Shown here: piece by piece, positions 61,960 to 64,000 of the stretch
How the letters are laid out: every line of letters starts with the position of its first letter
Position numbering within the stretch: position 1 is the stretch's first letter
Source of the DNA: Limnoperna fortunei
Taxonomy: Eukaryota; Mollusca; Bivalvia; Mytilida; Modiolidae
Assembly (NCBI GenBank): GCA_944474755.1
Contig: OX104119.1
Location: 81,100,896-81,164,895, forward strand
Direction: 5' to 3'
DNA length: 64,000 nt
Translations under genes and position numbers: made by a program
Notes under the pieces: generated by a model
Told to the model about the DNA's origin: nothing
Seen by the model: only the letters and a program-made list of their open reading frames with translations
Databases searched by the model: none

Positions 61960-62165
61960 ACCTGCAATGATAATCTCTTTTGGCGAGACATGTATGGGAA
62001 TCCAGTGGCTGCATCAAAACTTGGACATTTTGCTTTATATTGTAAGCCCTAGGTCCATCAAATTTGGTACAGTGGTAGCTTATGATGAGTACTTGCCAGT
62101 CAGTCACCTGTCACCTGACCTTGATCTCAATTTCATGGTTCAGTCTGTTACAATTCATTATATAT
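61960..62165 (+). repeat. Dispersed repeat fragment (bivalve-type)
   Basis: Segments such as gtccatcaaatttggtacag, cctgaccttgatctcaattt and catggttcagt resemble a repeat that I associate with introns and spacers of bivalve genomes. This is from memory of such sequences and is not proven here. An open frame at 61967-62170 is taken as accidental. Confidence 0.35.
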
Positions 62166-62540
62166 TTTAAATGATAACAATTTATTGCTATTAATGCTTA
62201 TGACATAATTATTTTAATTGAAATAAGTTGTCATAGACTGTCTTAATTTTTTAAAATTATTTATCTAGCTTCTGCATGATAGAACTTAGCAAGACCACTA
62301 GGCATAAATGACCCATTTGTCTTCCACAAAAAAGTTATTTACAGTTTCCTGACCAACCTACAATTAGCCTTACCCCCAAATTGTATGTTTTTTCAACATT
62401 TTAAAAAATTGATGAAAGATGTAAGCAACAAGCAGCATACTTTTAATTCATGGCCTCATTTGTTCCATGACTTAATTCTTTGGCCACACAATACGTATAG
62501 AAAATTGTACTTAAATGAATTAAATTATATTTTTTTACAG

Positions 62541-63219
62541 AAACAGAGAACGTATCTACATCGACAATGAGACGAACCGACGATTAGGACGTGTGGGAAA
62601 GCCTTATGGGTATGTGGCCCCCAGACCTGCCCCCGAGCGTTTTTCCAGACGCCTCCGCGGTATGGAGCCAGAAGACATTGTACCACCAGTAGTTCAGGTA
62701 GGAGTGGAGGCCCCAGAGGTAGTAAGAGGTGTTCAGGAGGTTGTGTTGGATGAGGAGGTTGTGTTGGACGAGGAGGTTGTGTTGGACATGTCTGTTGTTG
62801 ATGAAGAGGTGGTGTTGGATTTGTCGGTTGTTGAGGAGGTTGTGTCGGCTACAGACGAGACAGTATTGATTGATATTGGTGATGAATTGGAGGAGGAGGT
62901 TGTGGGTGTGTCTTTTTCGGATGACACCGTTTTAGTTGTTACGGGCGATGAAATGGACACTACTGTTTTCATCGAGGATGGGGTCTCGATGGAAACAGTC
63001 GGTTCAGTTTTGGACGAGACGGTGTTGTATGCAGGTGAGTATGTACACATGGATGAATCTCCTCCCGATTCTCCATGGGTGGTTGTTGGTGGTGATCAGG
63101 TAGTTCCAGATGGTTGGGAGGTGGTTACCCCACCAACAGTAGAGAGGGTTCCCCCTTTCCCTGCGGGTATCTTTAGGATTTTTCGGGGAGTTTGGCGGGT
63201 ATTGAGGTTTTTGGAATAG
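62541..63219 (+). CDS. Candidate terminal coding exon, acidic valine-rich protein
   Basis: The exon starts after atttttttacag. Its first base completes a split codon and the frame then stays open for 225 codons to the stop at 63217-63219. The first 42 residues are basic and Arg/Pro-rich (NRERIYIDNETNRRLG, GKPYGYVAPRPAPERF, RRLRG). Next comes an acidic, valine-rich middle with three in-frame 18-bp repeats encoding EVVLDE/EVVLDM (62737-62790) and four spaced motifs of the type D-x-TV...G-[DE] (DETVLIDIGDE, DDTVLVVTGDE, DTTVFIEDG, DETVLYAGE). A short basic-hydrophobic end (FRIFRGVWRVLRFLE) closes it. There is no ATG at the head of the frame (the first methionine is well inside), which supports an exon rather than a complete gene. 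The coding strand is strongly G/T-biased, unlike the AT-rich surroundings. I do not recognise a family. It could also be the 3' part of a transposable-element gene. Confidence 0.55.
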
Positions 63220-64000
63220 TTTTTTTTTTCTTTTTTTTTTTGTTTTAGTTTATATATTTATATTTGTTTTTTTTTCTTTTTTTTATTGCTTTCTAAAAAA
63301 AAATTAATGATATAATTTTGTATTTGAAGTAATCACAAAAACTGTATATAATTTCATCATGCTGCCTGTTTTTGGTTCATTTTTCTTTTTTTCCATTTAA
63401 AGGACATCTTAACTAAAGACATTGTTGTTTTTAAATTTGGCTTTGCCCTTTAATCTCCAACAAAATTGTTGTACTGAAAAATTCCATCCCAGATCTGACT
63501 TATCTCGAAATTTTCACTAGAAATTGTTTAAAACCTTTTTTATCAGTGCATGGTTAATTAAAAATTATATTTTGGTTGGTTGTTCAACATTTTGTCATTA
63601 CAAAATTCATCTTTTTGGGTTAAATCTGATCATTTTTCATAATTTTTAATAAAATTAAAAAATAAAAAACACATGCCAAACTCTTGAAAATTATGCAATT
63701 AAGAATATCTATACATTTTTGGTCCATTTTTTACAGAATTTCACAAACGCTGTTCATTTAACAATACTAATTCATACTAATAAATAACAAATTCTACTAA
63801 TAAATAATAACAAATTTACAAACTTTACTAATAAGTAGAAAAGTATTTGTGGAAGATGCGCTGTTTCTATTTGGTCCTGTAAATTTATTGATTGACTTAG
63901 TGATTAATGGTCAGATTTAGGTTTGGGAGAAATGTGGGAAATTTTGTTTTTACTGATGCTTGCAGACAGGGACTTTTATTTTTGATTGATTTTTAGAATT
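63220..64000 (+). other. Putative 3' untranslated region and downstream spacer
   Basis: Directly after the stop lie T-rich tracts (63220-63285). The rest is AT-rich. No further coding exon is visible. It contains several caaatt/ctaataaataa repeats at 63760-63835. Confidence 0.45.
63648..63653 (+). promoter_or_regulatory. Possible polyadenylation signal (aataaa)
   Basis: The canonical hexamer lies about 430 bases after the stop codon of the candidate terminal exon, with a second aataaa nearby at about 63660. In sequence this AT-rich, chance occurrences are expected. Confidence 0.3.

Larger units (their letters stand above)
58029..62540 (+). other. Presumed 4.5-kb intron, or spacer
   Basis: AT-rich sequence between the two candidate exons. 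It contains a SINE copy in minus orientation (60105-60262), an AT-rich stretch without structure (58.1-60.1 kb), a 477-bp foldback element (61217-61693), a short (ta)n tract near 61740-61754, and a dispersed repeat fragment (61960-62165). Open frames such as 59843-60085 and 60301-60540 have no recognisable domain. It ends with a pyrimidine-rich acceptor, atttttttacag. Further exons could be hidden here. Confidence 0.45.

Noticed and set aside
62593..62595. Translation start at 62593 for the terminal open frame
   Set aside because: The codon is GTG, the frame is open upstream to a good splice acceptor at 62540, and the surroundings are eukaryotic, so it reads as an exon rather than a gene starting there.
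62733..63050. A 105-codon minus-strand frame rich in Thr and Ser
   Set aside because: It is the shadow of the G/T-biased repetitive exon on the plus strand.

Overview
The window looks like non-genic or gene-poor nuclear DNA of a eukaryote, most likely a bivalve mollusc. That assignment is an inference. It rests on AT-rich sequence with GT-AG type splice sites, the 3' remnant of a non-LTR retrotransposon, two copies in opposite orientation of a SINE-like repeat whose tail (core tgctgaaagtggcgttaaa) I associate with mollusc genomes, and foldback MITEs. No prokaryotic gene organisation, operon, rRNA or tRNA gene was found. Nearly all long open frames are by-products of tandem repeats.

Layout. 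1-804 is AT-rich spacer with a hairpin and a short dispersed repeat. 805-3166 is a 26-bp minisatellite of 90 units plus a partial one, with no net indel. 3167-4907 is spacer. 4908-40110 is a 35-kb satellite of a 48/49-bp unit (roughly 700 or more copies). It has nested higher-order structure: 97-bp dimers, blocks of 1.6-2.6 kb, a 1,959-bp tandem duplication and a duplication about 10.7 kb apart. A single inverted unit lies near its right edge. 40143-40534 is a broken reverse transcriptase C-terminus. 41624-41754 is a 131-bp near-perfect hairpin.

43461-50687 is the most interesting part. Exactly 170 head-to-tail copies of a 42-bp unit end in a 79-bp foldback element. Two related foldback elements lie at 51317-51403 (87 bp, perfect 9-bp target duplication) and 61217-61693 (477 bp, about 84-bp inverted ends, 8/9 target duplication). 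The 42-bp unit is 34 bp resembling the terminal inverted repeat of this family plus 8 bp matching the DNA that flanks the array. This suggests that the array grew out of the end of one insertion and its target site. The 9-bp duplications point to a Mutator-like origin. The array happens to be open on both strands for more than 2,100 codons.

50.7-57.9 kb is ordinary spacer with a hAT-like MITE candidate, a SINE and two patches of one 22-bp minisatellite. From about 58 kb to the end there may be the 3' part of a plus-strand gene: a 51-bp candidate exon (57978-58028), a 4.5-kb intron carrying a SINE, a MITE and other repeats, and a terminal coding exon (62541-63219) for an acidic, valine-rich protein that I do not recognise.
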